Assembly: GCA_965116685.1 (NCBI GenBank)
Contig: OZ220707.1
Span: 2,852,001-2,916,000 of the forward strand
Origin: Bin80 sp965116685
GTDB lineage: Bacteria; Bacteroidota; Rhodothermia; Rhodothermales; Bin80
Length of the DNA: 64,000 nt
Direction: 5' to 3'
Below the pieces are notes generated by a model, which did not search any database, was not told the origin of the DNA, and saw only the letters and a program-made list of their open reading frames with translations. Below are positions 53,574-62,059 of this stretch, one piece after another. How positions within the stretch are numbered: position 1 is the stretch's first letter; each line of letters begins with the position of its first letter. Position numbers and translations under genes: made by a program.

Positions 53574-55399
53574 TGAATAACAGTCTCAAGTTCGTCGGCA
53601 ATGGAGCTCAAGATGAGGCTCGCCTGCATCAGGTGCTCTTCCATCTGGGAGTGTTCAGCAGGTACAGGGGCAAACCGTGCGGCGTCACAGGCATCAAGAA
53701 ACGGAACCAATTCCTCCTGCCGATCGGCTGGAAGCCCAGCTTCAGCCAGTAGGTTGGCAAGTTGAGGCCTGGTCAGTCCTCGCTCGGAAATATTCAGGCG
53801 ATTCCCAAGAAACCCAAGTACGGCCTGCTCCAGTGCGGCGTAAAATTCATCTGGACTGTCTTCTGCAAGGAGTTTTTTTGCATTTTTGAGGTGCTTGCGG
53901 GCAAGAGGATGGGCTCTGCGGTTTCTGGCCCAGGCAGTATCCGTAGCAAAACGTGTCATTCGGCGCCTCAGTACGGCCGTAGCACCAAGTCCAAGTACGG
54001 GAATCAACAAGAGTAGATAAAACCAGGAATGATGATGAAGGGGCGTGCGGTTCACGGTGATCCATCGGGGATCTCGTTTCAGAAGCGCAATATCATCTAC
54101 CGGAAATCCTGAAGCCGTAGACGTAACAGCAACCGCAGCAGGAGCGGTACCGGTAATGGTAACCGGATCCAAGTTAACCGTGCGGACAACATATTCTTCC
54201 TGTGAAGGATCAAAGAAAACAAATCGAATGGGCGGAATCTGAAAGGTCCCGTTCGAGCGTGGGATCAAAAGCCATGTAAAAGTCTTTTGCCCTCGTATGA
54301 ATCCTCCACGTTCCGTTTTTGAAGTATTAACCTCAGGATCGTAGACCTCGAAGATGCCAGGGAGGTCAGGCTGCGGAACTTCAATCAGTGCAATATTCCC
54401 GAGCCCTTCAACAGCTACCGTGAGTTGCAGCGCCTCACCGACTTCCATTTCATTCTGGCTGAGCTCAGCATTGAGCGAGTATTGCCCTACCGCACCGGTA
54501 AATCTATCCGGTGCTCCGGGTGGAAGTGCTTTGGAGGTGATGCTTATGATAGGAGAAGCTCGCTGAACCGTTGAATACGTACGCGAAAACAACGGGCTAC
54601 TGAATGGATCCGCATCCGGGGATTGCACTTCTGCTGAAATCTTGAGTGGATCAATGGAAAGCTCCCCTGGTCGCGTAGAAAAAACCACAACCCGCCGGAT
54701 CGAAACCATCTGATAGCGGATCCCATTCTCGACAACTAACTCGGGTGTCGGGTTCTCGGGAAGATCCAGTTCCTCACGCCAGAATCCTTCCGCATCCCAG
54801 GAGTCGGATTGGCGGCTGTTACGGGGTAGGGTTCCCGGCCGGAAATACAACTGGTAGTCCAGTGTGACCTGTTCATTCAGATAGGCTTCCCGACTACTTT
54901 GGCGTGCACGAATAAAGATGTCTTGTTCAGTCACCTCCGGGGGAGGTGCTGCGGGGATCGGATCATCAAACAGACTAAATCCTCCAAAGGGGGAGCGCCG
55001 CTGCGGTCTCGGCCGCTGCGCCTGTGGGACGACTGTAATCGAAACCGCAGGCGTACTGTAATTTCCATTTCCAATGGTTACACTGGCTTCCAAAATGCGG
55101 GCATCTCCTTCTTGCTCAGGCCGGTAATGCCAGGTATAGCTCACGCTGCGGGATACGTGCCCGTTCGTGATGGAGATACTGGTTCCGCGTGAGGCCGAGG
55201 GAGAAACCAGTACCATTCCTTCGGCATCAGGAGCGCTGGGAGTTACAATCTCGGAAGCATCCGCTCCAGAGATCTCCAATGTATAGGCCACGGTTTCCTG
55301 GCTCCCGATCGTCGGGGAAGAGACTAGTCCAGAGACGGTCTGTGCAACCGAAATATGAGACGTAATGACGAGTCCGGCCAGGAAGAGTATACACCGCAT
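53570..55399 (-). CDS. batD: BatD (oxygen-tolerance protein family)
   Basis: The protein has 609 residues. A signal peptide (LFLAGLVITSHISVAQ) is followed by tandem Ig-like BatD domains (ETVAYTLEISGADASEIVTP; QDIFIRARQSSREAYLNEQV; GEALQLTVAVEGLGNIALIE). One TM helix (WFYLLLLIPVLGLGATAVL) and a cytoplasmic helical tail follow. It is typical in length and layout for BatD. It lies 5 bp after batC. Confidence 0.9.
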   Translation of the reverse strand: MRCILFLAGLVITSHISVAQTVSGLVSSPTIGSQETVAYTLEISGADASEIVTPSAPDAEGMVLVSPSASRGTSISITNGHVSRSVSYTWHYRPEQEGDARILEASVTIGNGNYSTPAVSITVVPQAQRPRPQRRSPFGGFSLFDDPIPAAPPPEVTEQDIFIRARQSSREAYLNEQVTLDYQLYFRPGTLPRNSRQSDSWDAEGFWREELDLPENPTPELVVENGIRYQMVSIRRVVVFSTRPGELSIDPLKISAEVQSPDADPFSSPLFSRTYSTVQRASPIISITSKALPPGAPDRFTGAVGQYSLNAELSQNEMEVGEALQLTVAVEGLGNIALIEVPQPDLPGIFEVYDPEVNTSKTERGGFIRGQKTFTWLLIPRSNGTFQIPPIRFVFFDPSQEEYVVRTVNLDPVTITGTAPAAVAVTSTASGFPVDDIALLKRDPRWITVNRTPLHHHSWFYLLLLIPVLGLGATAVLRRRMTRFATDTAWARNRRAHPLARKHLKNAKKLLAEDSPDEFYAALEQAVLGFLGNRLNISERGLTRPQLANLLAEAGLPADRQEELVPFLDACDAARFAPVPAEHSQMEEHLMQASLILSSIADELETVIQ

Positions 55400-55404
55400 G
55401 GAGT

Positions 55405-56169
55405 CTACCAGTCTTTTGCGACACGCCTGGGGCGTCCTTCCATTTTTTGTATCTCTCGCAAGAGCTCTTCCTCATCATTTTCGAGTGCTTCGAGGATGCG
55501 TTCGGCCTGCTCCCGTGTCAGAGGGGCTTCACGCGGTTCATTTTGCTCACCGGATTGCTCCTGCTCGTTCTGCTCTTGTTCGCCTTGCTCCCCTTGCTCC
55601 CCTTCATTTTGCTCCTGATTCTGCTCTCCTTCCTGCTGTTCGTTTTGTTCATCCTCTTGCTGCTCATCTTCCTGCTCTTCATCCTCGCCCGAGTCCTGCT
55701 GCTGATTTTGCTGCTCTTGCAATTGCCTGCTTACAAATTCATAATTAAATTTTGCATCTTCATTATTCGGGTCAGCCAGTAAAGCGGTTTGATAGTGTTC
55801 TAGGGCTCTTTCCAGCTGCTGGTGGGTGAATGCATTATTCCCGGCATTGAATGCCGATCTGGTCATAGCGTCTTCATTCGGGGCATGAACCAGGGCTTCT
55901 TCAAATGCCCGGCCGGCCTCTTCGAAATTTTCCTGTCGGTGCAGACTCAGGCCCAGGTTGTTTTGGAGTCCGTAATACGTCTGGTCCGTCTCTTCGGAAG
56001 GTTGATAGGATGAAAGTCCCTCCTGATATGCAATGGCTGCTTCTTCATATTGCTCTTGCTTGAGATGGTCATTGCCAACTCTACCGTTCTGTTTCGGGCT
56101 AGATCCGGGGATTACTTGAATCATTGTCAGGGAAACTCCCAAAATTGCGATCAAAGTCATTGGATTCAA
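55405..56169 (-). CDS. batC: BatC-like TPR protein with Glu/Gln-rich tail
   Basis: The protein has 254 residues. An N-terminal hydrophobic segment (MTLIAILGVSLTMIQV) is followed by TPR repeats (EQYEEAAIAYQEGLSSYQP; LGLSLHRQENFEEAGRAFEE; RALEHYQTALLADPNNEDAK). A low-complexity stretch of Glu/Gln/Asn covers residues about 152-212, and a short helical C-terminus follows. This is the usual BatC layout. The repetitive stretch gives strong but meaningless open frames on the other strand. The start overlaps batB by 4 bp. Confidence 0.87.
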   Translation of the reverse strand: MNPMTLIAILGVSLTMIQVIPGSSPKQNGRVGNDHLKQEQYEEAAIAYQEGLSSYQPSEETDQTYYGLQNNLGLSLHRQENFEEAGRAFEEALVHAPNEDAMTRSAFNAGNNAFTHQQLERALEHYQTALLADPNNEDAKFNYEFVSRQLQEQQNQQQDSGEDEEQEDEQQEDEQNEQQEGEQNQEQNEGEQGEQGEQEQNEQEQSGEQNEPREAPLTREQAERILEALENDEEELLREIQKMEGRPRRVAKDW

Positions 56170-57200
56170 ATCTCCTGTTTGTTAACGGGGGCTCGACGAA
56201 CCGTGACCAGTCCATCGATGCATAACAACAATAAAGCCAGTGCCAAAGGCCACTGGTATTTAAGATCGTAGTTTTCATATTCTTCTTCTGCAAAGCTGAC
56301 CTGGTTCAACTGCTCAAGTGCGGGGATCAGTTGAGAGAGAGAGCTTGATGTACGGGCAACCTGAAAGTAGGCGCCATCTGCACTCAGTTCTTTCAACCCC
56401 GCCTCCTCAAGGCGGGAGTGGACAATCTGTCCCTCAAGATCCCGCTTGTACCCGGTGCGCTGCCCGGTTGCGTTATACATAGGAATCGGTGCTCCATCCA
56501 CATCACCAACCCCGGCTGTGAACACAGTGATCCCTTTATCTCGTGCGGTCGCCAGGATTTCGTCCACTTCAGCAACGTGATTTTCTCCATCGGATACAAT
56601 CAGGAGCGCTTTGGATAGGGTTGCTTCGGGGGCAGTAGTGGCTGAAGGAGCATCAAAGGCTTGGATAGCCATCCGCATGGCTGCACCAAAATCTGTACCG
56701 GGAGTGGGTAAGAGGTCTGGGTTCGCAACATCAAGAAACAGACGTATGGCACCATAGTCCGTTGTCAGAGGGCACTGGATAAAGGCATCTCCGGCAAAGA
56801 CGACCAGCCCGATACGATCCCCCCGGAGATCACTCAGGAGTCGTTTAATTTCATTGCGTGCCCGGCCTAACCGATTCGGAGCCACATCCTCGGCCAGCAT
56901 CGAAGCCGATACATCCAGTGCGATGACCAGATCAATCCCTTCCCGCTTGATTTCACGCAACTGCATGCCCACCTGAGGTCCCGCAAGTGCAAGAGATAGC
57001 AATGCAACAGCGGTTACCATGATGGAGGCTTTGTAACGCCGTCGCCGTCCGCTGACACTTCGGGAGAGCTTGCGTACAAGCGCAATATCTCCAAAGCGAA
57101 CTTGCAATGCACGGCGTCTCCAGGCCGCGTAGAGACTGAGTGCAGCTACAATGGGCACTGCCCAGAGTATCCAAAGGTATGACTCATAAAGCCAGGCCAT
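56166..57200 (-). CDS. batB: BatB, von Willebrand factor A domain membrane protein
   Basis: The protein has 344 residues. Two N-terminal TM helices (LWILWAVPIVAALSLYAAW; IMVTAVALLSLALAGPQVG) precede a VWA domain with the metal-binding MIDAS motif LVIALDVSASMLAEDV (D-x-S-x-S), then LIVSDGENHVAEVDEILATA. A C-terminal TM helix (WPLALALLLLCIDGLVTV) ends the protein. It pairs with BatA in the Bat complex. The start touches the batA stop. Confidence 0.93.
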   Translation of the reverse strand: MAWLYESYLWILWAVPIVAALSLYAAWRRRALQVRFGDIALVRKLSRSVSGRRRRYKASIMVTAVALLSLALAGPQVGMQLREIKREGIDLVIALDVSASMLAEDVAPNRLGRARNEIKRLLSDLRGDRIGLVVFAGDAFIQCPLTTDYGAIRLFLDVANPDLLPTPGTDFGAAMRMAIQAFDAPSATTAPEATLSKALLIVSDGENHVAEVDEILATARDKGITVFTAGVGDVDGAPIPMYNATGQRTGYKRDLEGQIVHSRLEEAGLKELSADGAYFQVARTSSSLSQLIPALEQLNQVSFAEEEYENYDLKYQWPLALALLLLCIDGLVTVRRAPVNKQEI

Positions 57201-58189
57201 CAGGGAAAGCGTCGGAGTAATGTTGTGTTAAGAAGAATTTCAATCAGGACTAGAAGCAGTCCAGGAAATAAGAAACGAATGTATCGTTCCTCATAGTCTG
57301 TATAAATACGCGTTTCGATCTCTGTTTTCTCCAATTCGCCAATCTGCTCATAAATTTCACGGAGTGCCTCTTCATTCGTGGCGCGAAAGTATTGCCCTCC
57401 GGTTCCCTGCGCGACTGAACGAAGCATATCTTCGTCAATTTCCACCGGCACCATCTGGCGCTGTCTCCCTCCAAAGGGACGGTCAACGACAAACGGAGCT
57501 TCACCATGGGCTCCTACACCAATCGCATAGATACGGACTCCCAGTGTCGCAGCAACCTCGGAAGCAGTTACCGGGTCAATCTCGCCACGGTTATTTTGCC
57601 CATCGGTCAATAGTATGATGATTTTACTCTCTGCAACGGTATCCTTCAGCCGGTTCACTGCCGTAGCCAGTGCAGTTCCAATCGCGGTGCCGTCTTGGAT
57701 AACTCCAACCTCTACCTCGGCCAGCATACTTTGGAGAAATTGATAATCCAGGGTTAGTGGTGCCTGCGTATAGGCTTTCGCTGCAAACACGATCAGGCCA
57801 ATTCGGTCCGACATCCGTCCGTCAATAAATTCAGAGGCGACCTCACGGGCAGCTTCGAAGCGGTTCGGCTTGAAGTCCTCTGAACGCATACTGGTGGACG
57901 TATCCAGGACAAGGACAATATCGATACCTTCCGCGTAACGCTCTTGGGTTACTTCCCGAATCTGGGGGCGTGCCAGTGCCAGTATGCACAGTGCTATGGC
58001 CCCCACGCGAAGCAATGGTGGCAGGATGGAGGCATAAACCCGAAGTCCACGGGGAGCATTTTGTGCTGCCTTTGTATTACTAAAGACAAGCCCTGGCGTA
58101 CGCCGGCTTCGAAGCCAGATCAAGAGTCCATAGGCGGGGGCCAGGATCAAGAGAAATAACCACTGTGGCTGAGCAAATTCCATGATCAC
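57200..58189 (-). CDS. batA: BatA, von Willebrand factor A domain membrane protein
   Basis: The protein has 329 residues. The N-terminal TM is WLFLLILAPAYGLLIWL; a second TM (LPPLLRVGAIALCILALARP) precedes the VWA domain with MIDAS motif VLVLDTSTSMRSEDF and IILLTDGQNNRGEIDPVTA. The C-terminal TM is FLFPGLLLVLIEILLNTTLL. The start overlaps the upstream gene by 4 bp; an ATG two codons inside (MEF) is also possible. Role as for BatB; the MIDAS Asp and Ser residues are intact. Confidence 0.93.
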   Translation of the reverse strand: MIMEFAQPQWLFLLILAPAYGLLIWLRSRRTPGLVFSNTKAAQNAPRGLRVYASILPPLLRVGAIALCILALARPQIREVTQERYAEGIDIVLVLDTSTSMRSEDFKPNRFEAAREVASEFIDGRMSDRIGLIVFAAKAYTQAPLTLDYQFLQSMLAEVEVGVIQDGTAIGTALATAVNRLKDTVAESKIIILLTDGQNNRGEIDPVTASEVAATLGVRIYAIGVGAHGEAPFVVDRPFGGRQRQMVPVEIDEDMLRSVAQGTGGQYFRATNEEALREIYEQIGELEKTEIETRIYTDYEERYIRFLFPGLLLVLIEILLNTTLLRRFP

Positions 58190-59157
58190 GAACCAGCCCT
58201 CGCAAATTTTTCGCTCGCAGCGCGTTGATCAAACTTGATCTCAACACGCTGAACAACGGTGACGGCTTCCTCTAATGCCGTTCGACCTTCCGGGATTGAG
58301 GGGGTTACATCTGCAAACTTGACCAGGTCGGAAAGGGAAAGGATTTGTTCCAGTTGCTCCGGGATGCCCGCAGGGATTTGGTGCTGAACATTTGGGTGAA
58401 CTAAACCCTGAATGAGTTCCGCTGTTGTGGATTCCAGTGCCGGAATCAGGAGTCGATTTTCTACATAGGTGCGCAGGGTATCCGAGAGTTCTACATAAAA
58501 GGTTTCCACCTGTACTCGTTTGGTAAGCGGGGTGTTCTCAAGTGCACGCAGGCGCTCCAAGGCGACGGTGGCAGGAGAAGGCAGATCAAGGTCTTCCGTC
58601 TCCGTCACCGGAAGAGGGTCAGGTTGTCGTCGTCGCCAGATCATGTACCATATCAAAGCGGCTATAATCAGGACCACAAGCCCAAGAAGTACATACGGCC
58701 ATAAAGGAGGACCAAATTCGACAGGAGATGCCATGTCGCGGATCCCTGTGGCATCTTGAGGAACGATGGATGTCACAGGTAACTCCCGCGCAGGTGTGAC
58801 AGCGGTTACCGTATTACTCACAAACCCGATGATGAGAGGTGCTAAGTGGGCTGTATCCAGAGCGAATGTAGTCACTTCGTATACGGCGCTATCCAGGCGT
58901 ACATCTGTATCCATGAATCGTGTACCGGCCGATATGAAATCAACGGGAATGATATCGCCAAAAGCGGAATCGGTACTCGGGAACGAGGGCGTCTCATCAA
59001 ACCCGTGCAAGGCGATCAGTGTGAGGGTAAAACGATCTCCTACGAAGACACTATCCTCAGATAGATAGGCATCCACACGTTGCGCCTGCACGGTGTCAAG
59101 CCGGCTCACAAGGGTGATTGATAGAGCCAGTATGACATACAGATATGATCTACTCAT
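58186..59157 (-). CDS. Exported/membrane protein of the Bat operon (BatD-like accessory)
   Basis: The protein has 323 residues from the ATG giving MSRSYLYVILALSITLVSRL, which overlaps the DUF58 stop codon as TGATG; an in-frame ATG at 59220 lies inside the DUF58 gene. After the signal peptide come an Ig-like domain (FVGDRFTLTLIALHGFDETP), a TM helix (WPYVLLGLVVLIIAALIWYM) and a cytoplasmic helical domain (ETFYVELSDTLRTYVENRLL). Such proteins occur between the DUF58 gene and batA in many Bacteroidota. Function unknown. Confidence 0.8.
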   Translation of the reverse strand: MSRSYLYVILALSITLVSRLDTVQAQRVDAYLSEDSVFVGDRFTLTLIALHGFDETPSFPSTDSAFGDIIPVDFISAGTRFMDTDVRLDSAVYEVTTFALDTAHLAPLIIGFVSNTVTAVTPARELPVTSIVPQDATGIRDMASPVEFGPPLWPYVLLGLVVLIIAALIWYMIWRRRQPDPLPVTETEDLDLPSPATVALERLRALENTPLTKRVQVETFYVELSDTLRTYVENRLLIPALESTTAELIQGLVHPNVQHQIPAGIPEQLEQILSLSDLVKFADVTPSIPEGRTALEEAVTVVQRVEIKFDQRAASEKFARAGS

Positions 59158-60038
59158 CAGGCAATCTGGGCACGTGCACGAAAAAATTTCGCCAGTGGAT
59201 CCACGAAGTCTTCTCCGCACTTGATTTCAACGTGATCCACATGTGCTTTACGGAAAAGTGCTTTGAGTTGCTCATGTGTTTGTAACGCGGATTTTTGAAA
59301 CGTGTCCCGCACCGCTCGGCTTCCTGTATCCAGTGATCTGGACTGATTGGTTTCAGGATCGTACAGGGTCACAAGGCCTAGTGGGGGAAGTACTTCCTCT
59401 CTGGGATCTGTGAGATGCACTGCAACGGTATCATGCCGGCGCGAGACCATCCGTAGTGATCGCTCCAAATCTTCGCCTTCGTCAAAAAAATCACTCACTA
59501 GCAGTACAATGGATCGACGGCGAATAACATGCAAGATATGATCCAGGGCGCTTTGCAGTGCGGTGCCGGAAGATTGTGGCTTGTGGGCAAACATGTCACG
59601 CACGAGGCGCAGTACATGTCGACGACCGCTCTTTGGTGGTACAAAGAGCTCAACCTGATCCGAGAATAGCAAGAGCCCAACCTTATCGTTGTTTTTAATG
59701 GCACTAAATCCCAGGACTGCACAAATCTCTGCAGCAATTTCCCGTTTAAACTTGTCACGGCTCCCGAAATCGCTGGATCCAGAGATATCCACAACAAGCA
59801 ATAATGTCTGTTCCCGCTCCTCTTCAAAGACCTTGACAAAGGCCTCACCTGTTCTTGCGGTCACGTTCCAGTCAATGCTTCGAATATCATCTCCAACCTG
59901 ATAGGAGCGCACCTCAGAAAATTCAATGCCACGCCCTTTGAAGGCCGAATGGTATTCTCCACCAAAAACGTTATTGACCAAGCCTTTCGTACGTATTTCG
60001 ATTCGCCGAATCTTGGCGAAAAGTTCGCGTGGAATCAT
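59157..60038 (-). CDS. DUF58 domain protein of the Bat operon
   Basis: The protein has 293 residues from the ATG giving MIPRELFAKIRRIEIRTKGL; the frame is open 37 codons further up (60149), but that part overlaps the yceI promoter region and is not conserved. DUF58 features are GEYHSAFKGRGIEFSEVRSY and DDIRSIDWNVTARTGEAFVK. A VWA-like core includes LLVVDISGSSDFGSRD, carrying D-x-S-x-S. In Bat operons it normally follows a moxR ATPase gene. Here moxR is absent, and the divergent yceI-like gene lies next door. Confidence 0.9.
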   Translation of the reverse strand: MIPRELFAKIRRIEIRTKGLVNNVFGGEYHSAFKGRGIEFSEVRSYQVGDDIRSIDWNVTARTGEAFVKVFEEEREQTLLLVVDISGSSDFGSRDKFKREIAAEICAVLGFSAIKNNDKVGLLLFSDQVELFVPPKSGRRHVLRLVRDMFAHKPQSSGTALQSALDHILHVIRRRSIVLLVSDFFDEGEDLERSLRMVSRRHDTVAVHLTDPREEVLPPLGLVTLYDPETNQSRSLDTGSRAVRDTFQKSALQTHEQLKALFRKAHVDHVEIKCGEDFVDPLAKFFRARAQIA

Positions 60039-60170
60039 GAGCAACTGAAATATTGGGGGAGAACGATTTTGTACGTAAAATGTTGTTTCGACGGTTGGGA
60101 ATCCTAAGTGCAGGATCCGAGTTACAGACGTTGTTCCGCCATTTACCATATCCTCTATTTACCATATCCA

Positions 60171-60758
60171 ATGAAAACTCGCTCGTTGCTTTTCGCTTCC
60201 TTACTTCTCGTAGCTTTTTCAATCCCTACGGAGCAGCCGACATCCTGGTCCATTGATGTCTCCCATTCCGGCATTTCGTTCAAGGTGCGCCATTTGGGGA
60301 TTTCGAGCGTCCGCGGTGAATTCCTTACTTACGATGCAGAAATCTTGATGGATGGTACCGATTTGAGCACACTGGCGGTGGATGCCACCATCGAAACCAC
60401 GAGTATTGATACGGGGAATGAGCGTCGGGATAATCATTTACGCTCGGATGATTTCTTTGGAGCGGAGGAGTTTCCAAACATGATGTTTACCAGCACGGGA
60501 GTTACGGAAGTTGATGGCAATAAATTCCATCTGGCTGGAGATCTAACTATCAGAGATGTAACCAAATCGATTGTTTTGGAAGGTGAGTTCCTTGGAATCG
60601 CCACGATGGGCGACTCGGAACGTGCTGGATTCGAGGCAACTGCAACGATCAATCGGAAGGAATTTAACCTGTCTTGGGATCGACTGACGGAAGCTGGAGG
60701 GTTCGTTGTAGGACATGATGTTGAGATCATCCTTGAGTTAGAAGTGATTAAAGACTAA
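60171..60758 (+). CDS. YceI-family periplasmic lipid-binding protein
   Basis: The protein has 195 residues from the ATG giving MKTRSLLFASLLLVAFS, a signal peptide; a longer frame to 60108 is open but would precede the signal sequence. The YceI lipocalin-like pattern is clear: WSIDVSHSGISFKVRHLGIS, VRGEFLTYDAEILMD, NERRDNHLRSDDFFGAEEFP and LAGDLTIRDVTKSIVLEGEF. YceI proteins bind isoprenoids such as polyprenyl-pyrophosphate or quinone-like lipids. It is the first gene of a set with purQ (9 bp downstream) and rhomboid. Confidence 0.9.
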   Translation: MKTRSLLFASLLLVAFSIPTEQPTSWSIDVSHSGISFKVRHLGISSVRGEFLTYDAEILMDGTDLSTLAVDATIETTSIDTGNERRDNHLRSDDFFGAEEFPNMMFTSTGVTEVDGNKFHLAGDLTIRDVTKSIVLEGEFLGIATMGDSERAGFEATATINRKEFNLSWDRLTEAGGFVVGHDVEIILELEVIKD

Positions 60759-60767
60759 CAAGAGACG

Positions 60768-61457
60768 ATGCGCGTAGGCGTCATTGTTTTTCCGGGTTCA
60801 AACTGTGACCACGACGCCTATCATGTTGCACGGCATGTGTTTGGTCTTGAGACGACCTTCATCTGGCATAAAGAGCGTCATTTACCACCTGTTGATTTGG
60901 TGATTGTGCCCGGCGGCTTCTCCTATGGAGACTATCTCCGTGCGGGAGCGGTCGCTCGGTTTTCGTTCATTATGGAAAGCGTGGTGCGTTTTGTAGAGCA
61001 GGGCGGCCTTGTCCTCGGAATTTGCAATGGGTTCCAGATTCTGTGTGAATGTGGACTCCTGCCGGGGGTCTTGCTTTCCAATGCCTCGGTCCGGTTTGTT
61101 TGTAAGTGGGTTCACCTGCGTACGGACAATGTTGATGTTCCCTTCACGGGCACCGCAGAGTTGGGACAGATCCTGCGGCTTCCTGTGGCTCACGGGGAAG
61201 GAAACTATTTCACGGAAGCATCTGAGCTGGTTGAATTGGAGCGTAACGGACAGGTTGTATTTCGGTATACGACACCGGAAGGTGAAGTCACACCAGAGGC
61301 AAACCCCAATGGGTCATCGAATAATATTGCGGGGATTGTCAATCGGGAAGGAAACGTGCTGGGCATGATGCCGCATCCAGAGCGTGCCGCCGAGAATGCC
61401 CTGGGAGGCAGCGATGGAGCGGTATTGTTTCGAAGCCTCATGGGTGTAACCGCCTGA
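60768..61457 (+). CDS. purQ: Phosphoribosylformylglycinamidine synthase, glutaminase subunit
   Basis: The protein has 229 residues, the normal length for a stand-alone PurQ. Class I glutamine amidotransferase motifs are VIVFPGSNCDHDAYHV, IVPGGFSYGDYLRAGA, the nucleophile Cys86 in LVLGICNGFQILCE, and the catalytic His/Glu in GMMPHPERAAENALGG. It supplies ammonia from glutamine to PurL in purine synthesis. PurL and PurS are not in the window. The rhomboid gene starts on the overlapping TGATG. Confidence 0.95.
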   Translation: MRVGVIVFPGSNCDHDAYHVARHVFGLETTFIWHKERHLPPVDLVIVPGGFSYGDYLRAGAVARFSFIMESVVRFVEQGGLVLGICNGFQILCECGLLPGVLLSNASVRFVCKWVHLRTDNVDVPFTGTAELGQILRLPVAHGEGNYFTEASELVELERNGQVVFRYTTPEGEVTPEANPNGSSNNIAGIVNREGNVLGMMPHPERAAENALGGSDGAVLFRSLMGVTA

Positions 61458-62059
61458 TGTTATTCGGATTGGATACCCCGATCACACTACTACTGCTCAT
61501 CTCTATCGTAATGGTGAGTGGTTTCGCTCTCTTTGGGAACCCACTTTTGATTGATCGTTTAGGGTTTCGGCCGACACGGGTTACCAAAGAACCCTATCGC
61601 TATATCACGGGGGGATTTGTACATGTATCCCTGACGCACCTGCTTTTCAATACCATCACGCTGTACTTCTTTGGCCCATTGCTGGAATTCCGGTTGGGAA
61701 GCATAAAGTATCTGATCCTGTATATGGGGTCCTTGTTGTGCGCACATGCTCTGACCCATGTTCAACATCGGCACAACAGTGCCTATAATGCGATTGGGGC
61801 GAGCGGGGCGATCAGCGGCGTGTTGTTCGCTTATGTGTTATTTTCCCCGTACGACTTGATCTATTTCTTTGGGATTGTGCCAGTTCCGGCAATTGTTTTC
61901 GCGTTTCTGTTCGTAGCGGGGAGCATCTATGCAATGAAAAGCGGTAGGTCACTCGGGATTGCACATGAAGCCCATCTGGGTGGTGCGATAGGGGGTGCAC
62001 TTCTGACCGTGATTCTTGAGCCGCGCGTACTCCCCTCATTCCTTGATCAACTGATCTAA
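61457..62059 (+). CDS. Rhomboid-family intramembrane serine protease
   Basis: The protein has 200 residues with six TM helices. The catalytic Ser is Ser116 in YNAIGASGAISGVLFAYV (GxSG) and the His is His173 in EAHLGGAIGGALLTVI. The loop-1 HVSLTHLLFNTITLYFFG carries the conserved His/Asn region. The Ser-His dyad is complete, so it should be active and cleave TM substrates, which are unknown. An ISAzo13 element inserted exactly at its TAA stop, which is duplicated, so the protein sequence is unchanged. Confidence 0.92.
   Translation: MLFGLDTPITLLLLISIVMVSGFALFGNPLLIDRLGFRPTRVTKEPYRYITGGFVHVSLTHLLFNTITLYFFGPLLEFRLGSIKYLILYMGSLLCAHALTHVQHRHNSAYNAIGASGAISGVLFAYVLFSPYDLIYFFGIVPVPAIVFAFLFVAGSIYAMKSGRSLGIAHEAHLGGAIGGALLTVILEPRVLPSFLDQLI

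Noticed and set aside
55355..55782. Long plus-strand frames opposite batC
   Set aside because: They are shadows of the Glu/Gln-rich low-complexity codons of batC.
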